Assembly (NCBI GenBank): GCA_013822085.1
Contig: PNJV01000020.1
Coordinates: 1 to 39,852 of the forward strand
Reading direction: 5' to 3'
Length of the DNA stretch: 39,852 nt
DNA from: Isosphaera sp.
GTDB lineage: Bacteria; Planctomycetota; Phycisphaerae; Phycisphaerales; UBA1924
The first letter of the stretch is position 1, and the number at the start of each line of letters is the position of its first letter. Of this stretch, positions 7,617 to 15,401 are shown piece by piece. A program made the position numbers and the translations under genes. A model generated the notes under the pieces. That model did not search any database and had not been told where the DNA came from. It saw only the letters and a list, made by a program, of their open reading frames with translations.

Positions 7617-8780
7617 TTATTGAGCTCCCACAGCAGCGGACAACCCGAGCACGCGGCGCCAGTTGGCCAGTCGGAACCCGCGGCGCTGGTCCTGGGTCCA
7701 GCCCGCATCAGCCAGCGCCTCATCGAGGGCGGCCAGGCCCGACGGGGACGCCATCGGGCGGGGCAGGTCCAGGGCGCTAAACCCGCCGTCCATGTCCGAG
7801 CCCAGCGCGCAGCAGTCGGTGGTGCCCGCGATCGCCGCGATGTGGTTGAGGTGGTCGACGGCGTCGCCGACCGTGGCGGCGCGCTGCCCGGCGGCGCTCG
7901 GCCCGTTTGCGCGGGGCGTCAGGAAGCGGGCGTAGAGATTCAGGCCGATCACGCCGCCGCGGGTGGCGAGCCAGCGGATGGTGTCGTCGGCAAGGTGGCG
8001 CTGGTCGGTTGGGTCGGCGCGCAGCGCGCGAGCGTTGGAGTGGCTGGCCACAACGGTCAGCCGGGCGCCGAGCCGGTCGGCCAGGTCTACGGCCTGGCGC
8101 AGCGAGCGGTCGGCCAGGTGCGAGATGTCCAGGGCGATGCCCAGGTCGGCCATGGCGGCGATCAGGTCTCGGCCGGCGTCGGTCAGGCCCGTGTCGTCGG
8201 CCGGGGGGACGGCGTTGCCGCAGGCGTAGCGGCTGGTGCCCGTCCATGTGAGGCCGACGGCGCGCAGGCCGCGGGCGGCCCACCAGGGCAGGTCGTCGGG
8301 CCCGGCGATCGGGTCGGCGTTCTCCATGAGGATGCCGACGGCGATCGTCGGCCCGGGGCCCGTCGCGTGGGCGGGCGTAGAGCGTTGCGCGTCGATGGGC
8401 GCAGATCGCTGCGCGTGTGTCGGCGCGGCTCCGGCGTGTGCCACGGCGTTCGGACCCTGGAGCGCGGTGATCAGCCCGGCCCGACGCCACGCGGCGTAGG
8501 TCTCCAGCTGTGCCAGAGCCGCGGCGCGGGCGGCGGCGAAGTCGCCGGCGGGGTAGCCGTGCGGGTCGGGGGAACCCGCTTGTGTGAAGATCGTCCCCAG
8601 GGCTGCGCAGACGCGGCCGGCGGCGAGCGACGGGAGCGTGACCGCGGCGGGGGCGTGGGGCCCGCCGCTGCGCGTCGGCGGGGCGGTCATGTCCCGGCCG
8701 TTGACGGCCAGGTAGGCCAGGTCGAGGTGGCCGTCGAACCAGCCCGGGTCAGCGGCGGGGTCTGGCTTGGGCGTGGTCAT
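7617..8780 (-). CDS. Membrane dipeptidase-like zinc peptidase (M19 family)
   Basis: A 387-residue member of the M19 (renal dipeptidase) family, binuclear zinc enzymes that split dipeptides, including D-amino-acid-containing and dehydro-dipeptides. The metal ligands are visible: His18 and Asp20 in DGHLDL, bridging Glu153 in GILMENAD, His221 in ISHLADRS and His247 in VASHSNA, with Asp329 in LGSDMDGGF as the active-site Asp. No signal peptide is seen, so it is probably cytoplasmic despite the family name. An Ala/Gln/Thr/Pro-rich insertion (about 113-144) is unusual. The ATG overlaps the stop codon of the preceding membrane-protein gene by 4 bases (ATGA), implying translational coupling. Last gene of the scoA operon. 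Confidence 0.9.
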   Translation of the reverse strand: MTTPKPDPAADPGWFDGHLDLAYLAVNGRDMTAPPTRSGGPHAPAAVTLPSLAAGRVCAALGTIFTQAGSPDPHGYPAGDFAAARAAALAQLETYAAWRRAGLITALQGPNAVAHAGAAPTHAQRSAPIDAQRSTPAHATGPGPTIAVGILMENADPIAGPDDLPWWAARGLRAVGLTWTGTSRYACGNAVPPADDTGLTDAGRDLIAAMADLGIALDISHLADRSLRQAVDLADRLGARLTVVASHSNARALRADPTDQRHLADDTIRWLATRGGVIGLNLYARFLTPRANGPSAAGQRAATVGDAVDHLNHIAAIAGTTDCCALGSDMDGGFSALDLPRPMASPSGLAALDEALADAGWTQDQRRGFRLANWRRVLGLSAAVGAQ

Positions 8781-9166
8781 GACGGCGTGGGCGCAGCGGG
8801 AGAGCTCGGGGGCGCGCCCAGCCCGGGGCCGCGGCGGTCCAGGTGCTCCCTGGCCCGCGAGACGAACCAGGCGCCCACCAGCAGCAGCGCCGTCAGGGCG
8901 ATGCCCAGGCCCAGGCCCAGGGCGATGCGTCTGGCCCGGCGGGCGAGGGGGGTCAGGGGCGCACGCGCGTCGGCCTCCGGGGCGCGGGCCACGAGCACGG
9001 CCGCGTTCTGGGGCCACTCGCCCTCGGCGAGCGCCTCGAGCGCGTCGGGCCGGATGCCGGCGCCGCGGGCGCGCTCGGCGGCGGCGTCCCGGGTCGGGGC
9101 CAGCACAAAGACGCGGCGCGGCGCGCCCACGTGGCGATCGGGCCCGCGCACGCTGTACACACGCAT
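8777..9166 (-). CDS. Small single-pass membrane protein, unknown function
   Basis: A 129-residue protein that I do not recognise. The N-terminal 75 residues are soluble and begin MRVYSVRGPDRHVG; the segment VFVLAPTRDAAAERARGAG looks like an alpha/beta motif. One hydrophobic helix spans about residues 80-103 (IALGLGLGIALTALLLVGAW), followed by a short basic, Pro-rich tail. A good ribosome-binding site, GGAG 6 bases before the ATG, and the 4-base overlap with the M19 gene argue that it is real. It starts 39 bases after scoB. The C-terminal helix after a small soluble domain suggests a tail-anchored or membrane-tethered regulator; that is a guess. Confidence 0.7.
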   Translation of the reverse strand: MRVYSVRGPDRHVGAPRRVFVLAPTRDAAAERARGAGIRPDALEALAEGEWPQNAAVLVARAPEADARAPLTPLARRARRIALGLGLGIALTALLLVGAWFVSRAREHLDRRGPGLGAPPSSPAAPTPS

Positions 9167-9205
9167 GTGTCACTCCGGGGGAGCGCGGGGGGTCCAGGGC
9201 GGGGG

Positions 9206-9877
9206 TCAGACAGCGACGACGGTCGGGGGCGCGGGGGTGTCGAACTGGGCCTCGGTGCGGGCGCGGGCCTCGTCGAGCGTAACGCCCGGCGCCAGCTCCG
9301 TCAGCGCAAAGCGCCCGGCCGACGGGCCGGTGCGCTGCATGCGGAAGACGCCCAGCTCGGTGATGACCGTGTCGACGCAGGCGCGGCCGGTCAGCGGGAG
9401 GGAGCAGGCCGAGACGAGCTTGGGCGAGCCGTCCTTGGCGTTGTGCTCCATGGTGACGACCACGCGGCGGACGCCGGCGACCAGGTCCATGGCCCCGCCC
9501 ATGCCCTTGACGAGCTTGCCCGGGACCATCCAGTTGGCGATGTCGCCGGCCTGCGAGACCTGCATGGCCCCGAGGATGCACATATCGATGTGCCCGCCGC
9601 GGATCATGCCGAAGCTCTCGGCCGAGGAGAAGAACGCGGCGCCGGTGCGCGCGGTGATGGTCTGCTTGCCGGCGTTGATCAGGTCCGGGTCGATCTGGGC
9701 CTCGGTGGGGAAGGGCCCGATGCCCAGCAGGCCGTTCTCGGATTGCAGCCAGACGTCCATGCCCGGCGGGATGTGGCTGGCCACCAGGGTGGGCATGCCG
9801 ATGCCCAGGTTGACGACGTAGCCGTCGCGCAGCTCGAGGGCGGCCCGGCGGGTGATCTGGTCGCGTGTGAGTGGCAT
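9206..9877 (-). CDS. scoB: 3-oxoacid CoA-transferase, subunit B
   Basis: Beta subunit of the heteromeric CoA-transferase that moves CoA from succinyl-CoA to acetoacetate (or between similar short acids). The 223-residue protein contains the catalytic Glu47 in LQSENGLLG, which forms the covalent glutamyl-CoA intermediate, plus VNLGIGMPT (22-30), [15 protein letters not shown] and [11 protein letters not shown]. Length and order are typical of ScoB/AtoA. It sits in one minus-strand operon with scoA but is separated from it by an OsmC-family gene, with 105 bases between the OsmC stop and this start. Substrate preference (succinyl-CoA, acetyl-CoA or butyryl-CoA donors) cannot be read from sequence. 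Confidence 0.94.
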   Translation of the reverse strand: MPLTRDQITRRAALELRDGYVVNLGIGMPTLVASHIPPGMDVWLQSENGLLGIGPFPTEAQIDPDLINAGKQTITARTGAAFFSSAESFGMIRGGHIDMCILGAMQVSQAGDIANWMVPGKLVKGMGGAMDLVAGVRRVVVTMEHNAKDGSPKLVSACSLPLTGRACVDTVITELGVFRMQRTGPSAGRFALTELAPGVTLDEARARTEAQFDTPAPPTVVAV

Positions 9878-9982
9878 GGGTGGTTCCAGCTGCTGGCGTG
9901 CTGCGCGGGGCCGATGGGGCAGGGGCGAGAGAGGGACCAAGAGCGCAACGTGGCGAGTGGCGAGGGGCGAGGGGCGAGGGGT

Positions 9983-10393
9983 TCAGGAATAGCGGTAGAC
10001 GATCGGGGCGTCCACGTCCGGGTGGAGCGTGGCGTGGACGGGGCAGGCGTGGCCGATCTGCTCCAGGCGCGGGCGCATGTCCGCGGGCACAGCGGCGGCG
10101 GGGATCGTCACGGTGACGGGCAGGCGGCCGATTCGCCGCGGGGCCGGGGGCGCCGTCATGTGCTTGTCGACGGTGGCGGTGGCGCCGGTGATGTCCAGGC
10201 CGTGGCGCTCGCCCCACATGGCGATGGTGGTCAGGATGCACGAGGCCAGGCCGGCGGCGACCAGGTCGGTGGGGCTAAAGGCGGTCGCGTCGCCGCCGAT
10301 GTCCTTGGGGGCGTCGGTGGTGAGCGTGGCGCCCTCGGGGTGGGCCAGGGCGCACTTTTTGGCCCCGGTGTACCTGGTCTGGATGGTGAGCAT
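9983..10393 (-). CDS. OsmC/Ohr-family peroxiredoxin-like protein
   Basis: A 136-residue OsmC-fold protein. The two family cysteines are present: Cys52 in AAGLASCILTTIA and Cys117 in GHACPVHATL, the pair that reduces organic hydroperoxides in OsmC and Ohr; FSPTDLVAAGLASC matches the helix start of the OsmC/YhfA branch. It probably detoxifies small organic peroxides or reactive acyl species in the cytoplasm, presumably as a homodimer. The start ATG (MLTIQTRYTG) agrees with family N-termini. It lies between scoA (50 bases upstream) and scoB (105 bases downstream) on the same strand, so the three are most likely co-transcribed. Confidence 0.9.
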   Translation of the reverse strand: MLTIQTRYTGAKKCALAHPEGATLTTDAPKDIGGDATAFSPTDLVAAGLASCILTTIAMWGERHGLDITGATATVDKHMTAPPAPRRIGRLPVTVTIPAAAVPADMRPRLEQIGHACPVHATLHPDVDAPIVYRYS

Positions 10394-10443
10394 CGGCGGT
10401 CTCCGTGCGCGGTGCGGGGAGTGGAACGGGCGAGGCGCGGCGC

Positions 10444-11205
10444 TCAGCCCGGGCGGGTGGTGCGCTGCTCGATGCGCTTCTGGCCCGGGGCCAGCACGAC
10501 GCGGTCGACGTAGCTGCCCGGGGTGTGGACGTGGTCCGGGTCGATCTGGCCCGCCGGGACGACGCGCTCGGCCTCGGCGATGACGAACTCGGCGGCGGTG
10601 GCCATCATGGGGTTGAAGTTGCGCGCGGTCATGCGGTAGACCAGGTTGCCGGCGGTGTCGGCCAGCTCGGCCTTGACCAGGGCCAGGTCGGCGTAGAGGC
10701 CGGTCTCGCGGACGAACTCGGTCGTTGGGGCATCGGGGCCCGGCGCGGCGCCGCCGCGGGTGTCGCGCGGGCGGTGGAGGCGCGCGGTGGGCTTGCCCTG
10801 GGCCACGGGCGTGCCGACGCCGGTGGCCGTGTAGAAGGCCGGGATGCCGGCCCCGCCGGCGCGGATGCGCTCGGCCAGCGTGCCCTGCGGGTTGAACTCG
10901 ATCTGGAGCTCGCCGGCCAGGTACTGGCGCTCGAACTCGGCGTTCTCACCTACGTAGGAGGATATCATCTTGGCGATCTGGCGCGTCCTGAGCAGCAGGC
11001 CCAGGCCGAAGTCGTCGACGCCGGCGTTGTTGCTGATGCACGTCAGCCGCGAGACGCCCGAGTCGCGCAGGGCCATGATCAGGTGCTCGGGGATGCCGCA
11101 GAGGCCGAACCCCCCCACCATCACGGTCATGCCGTCCTTGAGCAGGCCGCGCTGGGCCAGGTCGGCCAAGGCGGCGGCGGCGCTGGGCGAGAGCTTGTCT
11201 GGCAT
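10444..11205 (-). CDS. scoA: 3-oxoacid CoA-transferase, subunit A
   Basis: Alpha subunit partner of ScoB. The 253-residue protein shows MVGGFGLCGIPEHLI (29-43), the CoA-transferase family I N-terminal signature, then LTCISNNAG, GELQIEFNPQGTLAERIRAGGAGIPAFYTATGVGT, and YRMTARNFNPMMATAA. A Gly/Pro/Arg-rich insertion (about residues 140-160) makes it a little longer than the usual 230-235 residues. A GGAG ribosome-binding site precedes the ATG, and a -10-like TAGCAT lies 23 bases upstream of it. First gene of the operon scoA, OsmC gene, scoB, membrane protein, M19 dipeptidase. The pathway is acetoacetate or ketone-body use, or short-chain acid activation. Confidence 0.94.
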   Translation of the reverse strand: MPDKLSPSAAAALADLAQRGLLKDGMTVMVGGFGLCGIPEHLIMALRDSGVSRLTCISNNAGVDDFGLGLLLRTRQIAKMISSYVGENAEFERQYLAGELQIEFNPQGTLAERIRAGGAGIPAFYTATGVGTPVAQGKPTARLHRPRDTRGGAAPGPDAPTTEFVRETGLYADLALVKAELADTAGNLVYRMTARNFNPMMATAAEFVIAEAERVVPAGQIDPDHVHTPGSYVDRVVLAPGQKRIEQRTTRPG

Positions 11206-11228
11206 CGCGTGTGCTCCGTCTGGGCCTG

Positions 11229-11234
11229 ATGCTA
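11229..11234 (-). promoter_or_regulatory. Predicted -10 element for the scoA operon
   Basis: On the minus strand TAGCAT (TANNNT) would set transcription start near 11222, giving a very short leader of under 20 bases that just contains the GGAG ribosome-binding site. No -35 box is clear. Confidence 0.35.
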
Positions 11235-11265
11235 CCCGAGCGGCGGGGGCACCGGCGGAGGCCGG

Positions 11266-11324
11266 CCCTGCCTGCTGGGCCCTGCCTACTGGGGGCCGGT
11301 CTGCTGGGGCCGGTCTGCTGGGGG
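11266..11324. repeat. Degenerate tandem repeat, four units of 14-15 bases
   Basis: Units are CCCTGCCTGCTGGG, CCCTGCCTACTGGG, GCCGGTCTGCTGGGG and CCGGTCTGCTGGGGG. They lie in the 236-base gap between the divergent scoA and SerA-like genes, upstream of both. The shared CTGCTGGG core at regular helical spacing could be protein binding sites or a slippage product. Confidence 0.65.
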
Positions 11325-11441
11325 CCGCAGCGCCCGCACGCGCGGCGCATACACGCCGCTGGTGCGCGCCAGGGCCCGCCGGGGTGATCTAGAGTGACCG
11401 CTCGGTCGGCCGACAAGCCGGCCACCCCATCGGAGCATGCC

Positions 11442-12416
11442 ATGGCCACCACGGTGCTGATCGCAGACAAGCTCGAATCGGCGGGGATCGAGGGGATCAA
11501 GGCCCTGGGGTGCGCGGTGGTGAGCCTGCCGGACGTCGGGGCCGAGCGCCTGCCGCAGGCCGTGGCCGAGCACGACCCGCGCGTGGTGATCGTGCGTTCG
11601 ACGAAGGTCGGGGCGCCGGCGATCCACGCGGGGCAGTCGCTGCGGCTGGTCGTGCGGGCCGGGGCGGGGTACGACACGATCGACACCAAGACCGCTGCGG
11701 CACGCGGCGTGGCCGTGTGCAACACGCCCGGCATGAACGCCGTGGCGGTGGCCGAGCTGGCGCTGGGCATGATCCTGGCCCTGGACCGGCGGCTGGTGGA
11801 GCAGACCGACCGCCTGCGCGCCGGGGCGTGGGACAAGAAGGAGTTCTCCAAGGCCCGCGGCATCAAGGGGCAGACGCTCGGGCTGATCGGGCTCGGGTCC
11901 ATCGGCCGAGAGATGACGGTGCGGGCCCAGGCGTTCGGGATGGGCGTGATCGCCCACTCGCTGAACATGACCCCCGACCGGGCCGCGGACCTGCGCGTGC
12001 AGTACGGCGGCCGCACGCGCGACGAGCTGCTGGGCATGCTGCCCAAGTGCGACGTGGTCTCGGTGCACGTGGCCGCCAACGTGCAGTCCGAGCGCATGGC
12101 CGACGGGGCGTTCTTTGCGGCCATGAGGCCCGGGGCGATGTTCATCAACACCTCGCGCGGCAGCGTGGTGGACGAGGCGGCCCTGGCCCACGCCGTGCGC
12201 ACCCGCGGCATCCGGGCCGGGCTGGACGTGTACGAGCAGGAGCCGGCCGGGGGCACCGCGGCGTGGAAGCCGCCACTGGCCGACCTGCCCGGCGTGGTGC
12301 TGGCCCACCACGTGGGCGCCTCGACCGAGCAGGCCCAGAACGCCGTGGCCGAGGAGACGGTGCGCGTCGTCCGTGAGTACGTCCTGCGCGGCGTGTTCGA
12401 GAACCGCGTGAACTGA
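11442..12416 (+). CDS. D-isomer-specific 2-hydroxyacid dehydrogenase, SerA-like
   Basis: NAD-dependent dehydrogenase of the D-2-hydroxyacid family, most like the catalytic and nucleotide-binding part of D-3-phosphoglycerate dehydrogenase, the first enzyme of serine synthesis. Of 324 residues, the Rossmann motif GLIGLGSIG is at 147-155, catalytic Arg239 is in NTSRGSVVDEAAL, the acidic partner is in YEQEP (264-268) and His290 is in HHVGASTEQAQ. The GASTEEAQ-like motif is characteristic of SerA, but the ACT or ASB regulatory C-terminus is missing, as in short-form SerA. I chose ATG 11442 because GGAG lies 6 bases upstream and MATTVLIADKL matches SerA N-termini; a GTG at 11394 is in frame. Other hydroxyacid dehydrogenases (hydroxypyruvate, glyoxylate reductase) remain possible. 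Confidence 0.88.
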   Translation: MATTVLIADKLESAGIEGIKALGCAVVSLPDVGAERLPQAVAEHDPRVVIVRSTKVGAPAIHAGQSLRLVVRAGAGYDTIDTKTAAARGVAVCNTPGMNAVAVAELALGMILALDRRLVEQTDRLRAGAWDKKEFSKARGIKGQTLGLIGLGSIGREMTVRAQAFGMGVIAHSLNMTPDRAADLRVQYGGRTRDELLGMLPKCDVVSVHVAANVQSERMADGAFFAAMRPGAMFINTSRGSVVDEAALAHAVRTRGIRAGLDVYEQEPAGGTAAWKPPLADLPGVVLAHHVGASTEQAQNAVAEETVRVVREYVLRGVFENRVN

Positions 12417-12420
12417 CCCG

Positions 12421-12434
12421 CCCCCCCACCCCCC
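12421..12434. repeat. C-run tract (C7 A C6)
   Basis: Two long C runs just after the stop of the SerA-like gene, continuing in C-rich sequence to 12459. It is C-rich in the sense strand of both flanking genes. The remainder of this 230-base gap shows nothing but the promoter-like element near 12549. Confidence 0.5.
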
Positions 12435-12548
12435 TGGCGCCCAAGCCCCACACCCCCCGCGCCAGCCAGCGGCCGCCAGAGCCAGCCGCGGCCAGAACGC
12501 AGCTGCCAGGTCTGCCGGCCCCGCAAAGCCCGGGGCGTGCGCGCTCCG

Positions 12549-12554
12549 TACAGT
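12549..12554 (+). promoter_or_regulatory. Predicted -10 element for pdhA
   Basis: TACAGT ends 8 bases before an in-frame ATG at 12563. Either that ATG is the start of a nearly leaderless message, or transcription begins near 12561 and leaves a leader of about 85 bases to the ATG at 12647. Confidence 0.35.
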
Positions 12555-12646
12555 GTGGGCCGATGGTCCGGCGTGCCGGCGGCTTCTTGGCTGCACGTCC
12601 CGGGCTGTCCCAGCGTCAGCAGGCGATGTTTCCGAGGGTCCTTTCG

Positions 12647-13870
12647 ATGCACCAGACTTCCCCCGCCCCCGTCCAGCCCGCACCCGGCCCCGCCGCGGGC
12701 GAGAACCGCTATCACATCACCTCGTCGCGCGTGGGGATGCCCGGCGCGGCCGAGCCCAACGGGCACGCGGCCGGCAACGGCCATCACGCCGGGCCCAGGC
12801 CCAGCGACGCCCTTGCAAGCCCGGTTCTGGTCAAGTGGCTGCGCGACATGATCATGATCCGGGAGTTCGAGAACCGCTGCGCCCAGGCGTACCAGCAGGC
12901 CAAGATCGGGGGCTTTTGCCACCTGTACATCGGCCAGGAGGCCCTGGCGGTGGGCACGATCGCCTCCGTCGAGCACGACGACCCGATCATCACCGCCTAC
13001 CGCGACCACGGGCACGCGCTGGCCCGCGGGATGACGCCGCGGGCGTGCATGGCCGAGATGTTCGGCAAGGCCACCGGGTGCGCCAAGGGCAAGGGCGGCT
13101 CGATGCACATGTTCGACAGGCCCAACTGGCTCTTCGGCGGGCACGGCATCGTGGGGGCCCAGACGCCGGTGGGGGCCGGGCTGGCCTTCGCGGCCAAGTA
13201 CGAGCTGGAGGTGCTGGGCCGGTCGCTGGCCGGCGGCGCAGCCAAGAAGAAGGTCGCCCTGTGCTACCTGGGCGACGGCGCGCTCAACCAGGGCGCGCTC
13301 CACGAGGCGATGAACCTCGCCGGGCTCTGGTCGATCCCGGTGATCTACGTCGTGGAGAACAACCGCTACTCGATGGGCACGGCCATCGAGCGCGGCACCA
13401 CCATGGCCCACGACCTGACGGCCAAGGCCCGGGCCTACGGCATCGAGGGCGTCCAGATCGACGGCATGGACGTGCGCACCATCTACGACCGCTTCAAGCC
13501 CCTGGCCGACCGCTGCCGCGAGCAGCAGCGCCCCGCCTTCGTGGACCTGCTCACGTACAGGTATCAGGGGCACTCGATGTCCGACCCGCAGAAGTACCGC
13601 GCCAAGGACGAGGTCGAGCTCTTCCGCCAGCGCGACTCGATCGCGCTCCTCGAGCAGCACCTGCTGCACGAGCGCCGGGCCCTGAGCGAGGCGGACGTCG
13701 ACGCCATCGTCCACGAGTGCAAGGCCCTGGCCCAGGACTCGGTGGAGTTCGCCGAGCAGTCCCCCGCGCCCGACGCCCAGGAGCTCTACTCGGACGTGTA
13801 CGTCAACATCCAGCCCGACCTCTCCCCCACCAGGGCCTACGTCCACGGGGCCAAGAACCCGCTGCTCTGA
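12647..13870 (+). CDS. pdhA: Pyruvate dehydrogenase E1 component, alpha subunit
   Basis: Thiamine-diphosphate-dependent subunit that, with E1 beta, decarboxylates pyruvate and acetylates lipoyl-E2. The TPP motif runs from GDG (209-211, GDGALNQGALHEAMN) to ENN (237-239, VVENNRYSMGT). Other E1-alpha hallmarks are MIMIREFENRC (68-78), GQEALAVG (96-103), TAYRDHGHALARG, CAKGKGGSMH, and YQGHSMSDP, the loop that carries phosphorylation sites in eukaryotic E1. The first 55 residues are Pro/Gly/His-rich and not part of the fold. The start at 12647 has GAGGG 8 bases before it; the longer form from 12563 is an alternative. No E1 beta, E2 or E3 gene lies beside it: the next gene is an SDR. A related branched-chain or acetoin dehydrogenase E1 alpha is less likely. 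Confidence 0.9.
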   Translation: MHQTSPAPVQPAPGPAAGENRYHITSSRVGMPGAAEPNGHAAGNGHHAGPRPSDALASPVLVKWLRDMIMIREFENRCAQAYQQAKIGGFCHLYIGQEALAVGTIASVEHDDPIITAYRDHGHALARGMTPRACMAEMFGKATGCAKGKGGSMHMFDRPNWLFGGHGIVGAQTPVGAGLAFAAKYELEVLGRSLAGGAAKKKVALCYLGDGALNQGALHEAMNLAGLWSIPVIYVVENNRYSMGTAIERGTTMAHDLTAKARAYGIEGVQIDGMDVRTIYDRFKPLADRCREQQRPAFVDLLTYRYQGHSMSDPQKYRAKDEVELFRQRDSIALLEQHLLHERRALSEADVDAIVHECKALAQDSVEFAEQSPAPDAQELYSDVYVNIQPDLSPTRAYVHGAKNPLL

Positions 13871-13909
13871 GCCCCGGCTCCCCCCCGCCGACTGCGCGCA
13901 CACCCGACA

Positions 13910-14584
13910 ATGGCACACACATATCTCGTGACTGGCGTGTCGCGCGGCCTCGGGGCCGAGTTCGTCCGGCAGCTGCGCGCCCGCGGGCACCGGGTCATCG
14001 GGACCGTCCGCGACCCGGCCGCCCCCGGGCCGGCCGCCGCGCTGGCCGACCGGATCGAACGCCTGGACCTGTCCGACCACGCCTCGTTCCCGGCCTTTGT
14101 GCGCACCGTCGGCGAGCCCATCGACGCCCTGATCCACAACGCCGCCCTGCTGCGCCCCGACGCGACCCTGGCCGAGCTCTCGCCCGACTCGCTGGGCCAG
14201 ACGCTCTCAGCCAACCTCGTCGGGCCGGCCCTGCTGACCAAGCACGCCCTGCCGTGGATGGACCGGGGCCGACGCAAGCTGATCGTGTGCGTGTCGAGCC
14301 TGCTCGGGTCGCTCAGCCAGACCATCGGGGGGTGGTCGTACAGCTACGCGATCTCCAAGGCGGGCCTGAACATGCTCGCCGTGCAGCTGTCGCGCGAGCT
14401 GTCCCCGCGCGGGTACACCGTGGTGACCGCAAGCCCGGGCTGGAACCGCACCGACATGGGCGGCCCCGACGCGCCGCTGGAACCGCGCCAGAGCATCTCG
14501 TCGCTGCTGGACGTGCTCGACGGGCTCACGCATGACCGAACGGGCTCATACATCAACTATGACGGCTCCCCCATCGCCTGGTGA
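13910..14584 (+). CDS. Short-chain dehydrogenase/reductase (SDR) family oxidoreductase
   Basis: A 224-residue NAD(P)-dependent SDR. The cofactor motif TGVSRGLG is at 8-15, NAA at 77-79 (HNAAL), catalytic Ser130 in CVSSLLGS, and Tyr146-Lys150 in YAISK. Ser-Tyr-Lys are all intact, so it should be active. The closest recognisable group is the short SDRs that act on small carbonyl compounds; the substrate is unknown. It begins 39 bases after pdhA on the same strand, probably as part of one transcript, and its 3-prime end overlaps the start of the CPBP gene by 26 to 53 bases, depending on which CPBP start is used. Confidence 0.87.
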   Translation: MAHTYLVTGVSRGLGAEFVRQLRARGHRVIGTVRDPAAPGPAAALADRIERLDLSDHASFPAFVRTVGEPIDALIHNAALLRPDATLAELSPDSLGQTLSANLVGPALLTKHALPWMDRGRRKLIVCVSSLLGSLSQTIGGWSYSYAISKAGLNMLAVQLSRELSPRGYTVVTASPGWNRTDMGGPDAPLEPRQSISSLLDVLDGLTHDRTGSYINYDGSPIAW

Positions 14585-15283
14585 GCCAGCCGCGCCGGCG
14601 CCGACCCACGGCCCGGCTCGGGCCCCCTCTCGCCGCGCACCGCGGGCGGCGCGGGCGTGGATCGCCTTGGAGGTGCTGCTGGTCTTTGTGATCGGGCCGG
14701 CGCTGCTGGCGGTGATGAACACGCGCGGCCTGCTCTTCCCGGCGATCTGGCTCCTGGGCCTCTACGCGTGGGCGGCCCTGCGCCGCGCCCCGGGCAGCGA
14801 CCGCCGCGAGCTGGTCCGCCTGCCGCGGGGGCGCGTGTGGGTGCACGCGGCTGTCACCGCGGTGGTGTGGGTGGGGCTGGCCGGCAGCCTGCTGCTGGCG
14901 CTCAACCCCGACGCGCTGTTCGGGTTCCCGCGCCACAACCCGGCGTGTGGCTGCTGGTGATGATCGGCTACCCGCTCCTGAGCGTGCCGGGGCAGGAGAT
15001 CGCGTTCCGCTCGCTGGCGTTTGCCAGGCTCGAATCGCTCCTGCCGGGGCGGCTGGGCGCGGTGGTCTGGGCCCAGGCCGGGCTCTTCGCCTGGGCCCAC
15101 ATCGTGATGTGGAACTGGTGGGCGGTGTTCTTCTGCATGATCGGCGGCGTGCTGATCGGGCGCAGCTATGCGCAGCACAGGTCGCTGCCGCTGGCCGTCG
15201 CCCAGCACGCCCTGTATGGCTGCCTGATGTTCACGGTCGGGTGGGGCCAGTACTTTGTCGCTGGGCGTTTCACCGGCCCCTGA
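14532..15283 (+). pseudogene. CPBP-family intramembrane metalloprotease, interrupted by a frameshift
   Basis: Two adjacent reading frames together encode one CPBP (CAAX/Abi-type) membrane protease. The first, starting at ATG 14532 or 14559, gives a Pro/Ala-rich N-terminus and membrane helices ending LFGFPRHNPA near 14943. The second continues as VWLLVMIGYPLLSVPGQEI and holds all three CPBP motifs: GQEIAFR (motif 1, with QE in place of EE), FAWAH (motif 2) and QHALYG (motif 3). As sequenced the first frame stops at 14960. One extra G near 14944, turning GGCGTGTGG into GGCGGTGTGG, would restore a continuous protein of about 240 residues. The remaining sequence shows no decay, so this may be a sequencing error or a very recent mutation. 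Relatives process prenylated or other membrane substrates. Confidence 0.8.
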
Positions 15284-15343
15284 GTTGCGCCCCGCCGGCG
15301 CGCTGGCGGGTGCTGCCGCGTCCCGGCGGACATATTCTCATCG

Positions 15344-15370
15344 CCCCCCACCCCCCACCCCCCGCCCCCC
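15344..15370. repeat. Perfect (C6N)4 tract upstream of prpD
   Basis: Four runs of exactly six C, each separated by a single base, start 58 bases and end 31 bases before the prpD ATG. The opposite strand is four G6 runs with one-base loops, an extreme G-quadruplex candidate, and the tract itself could form an i-motif. It separates the CPBP gene from prpD. Confidence 0.85.
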
Positions 15371-15401
15371 ACCATACAGCACCAGACCGGACGGCACCGA
15401 T

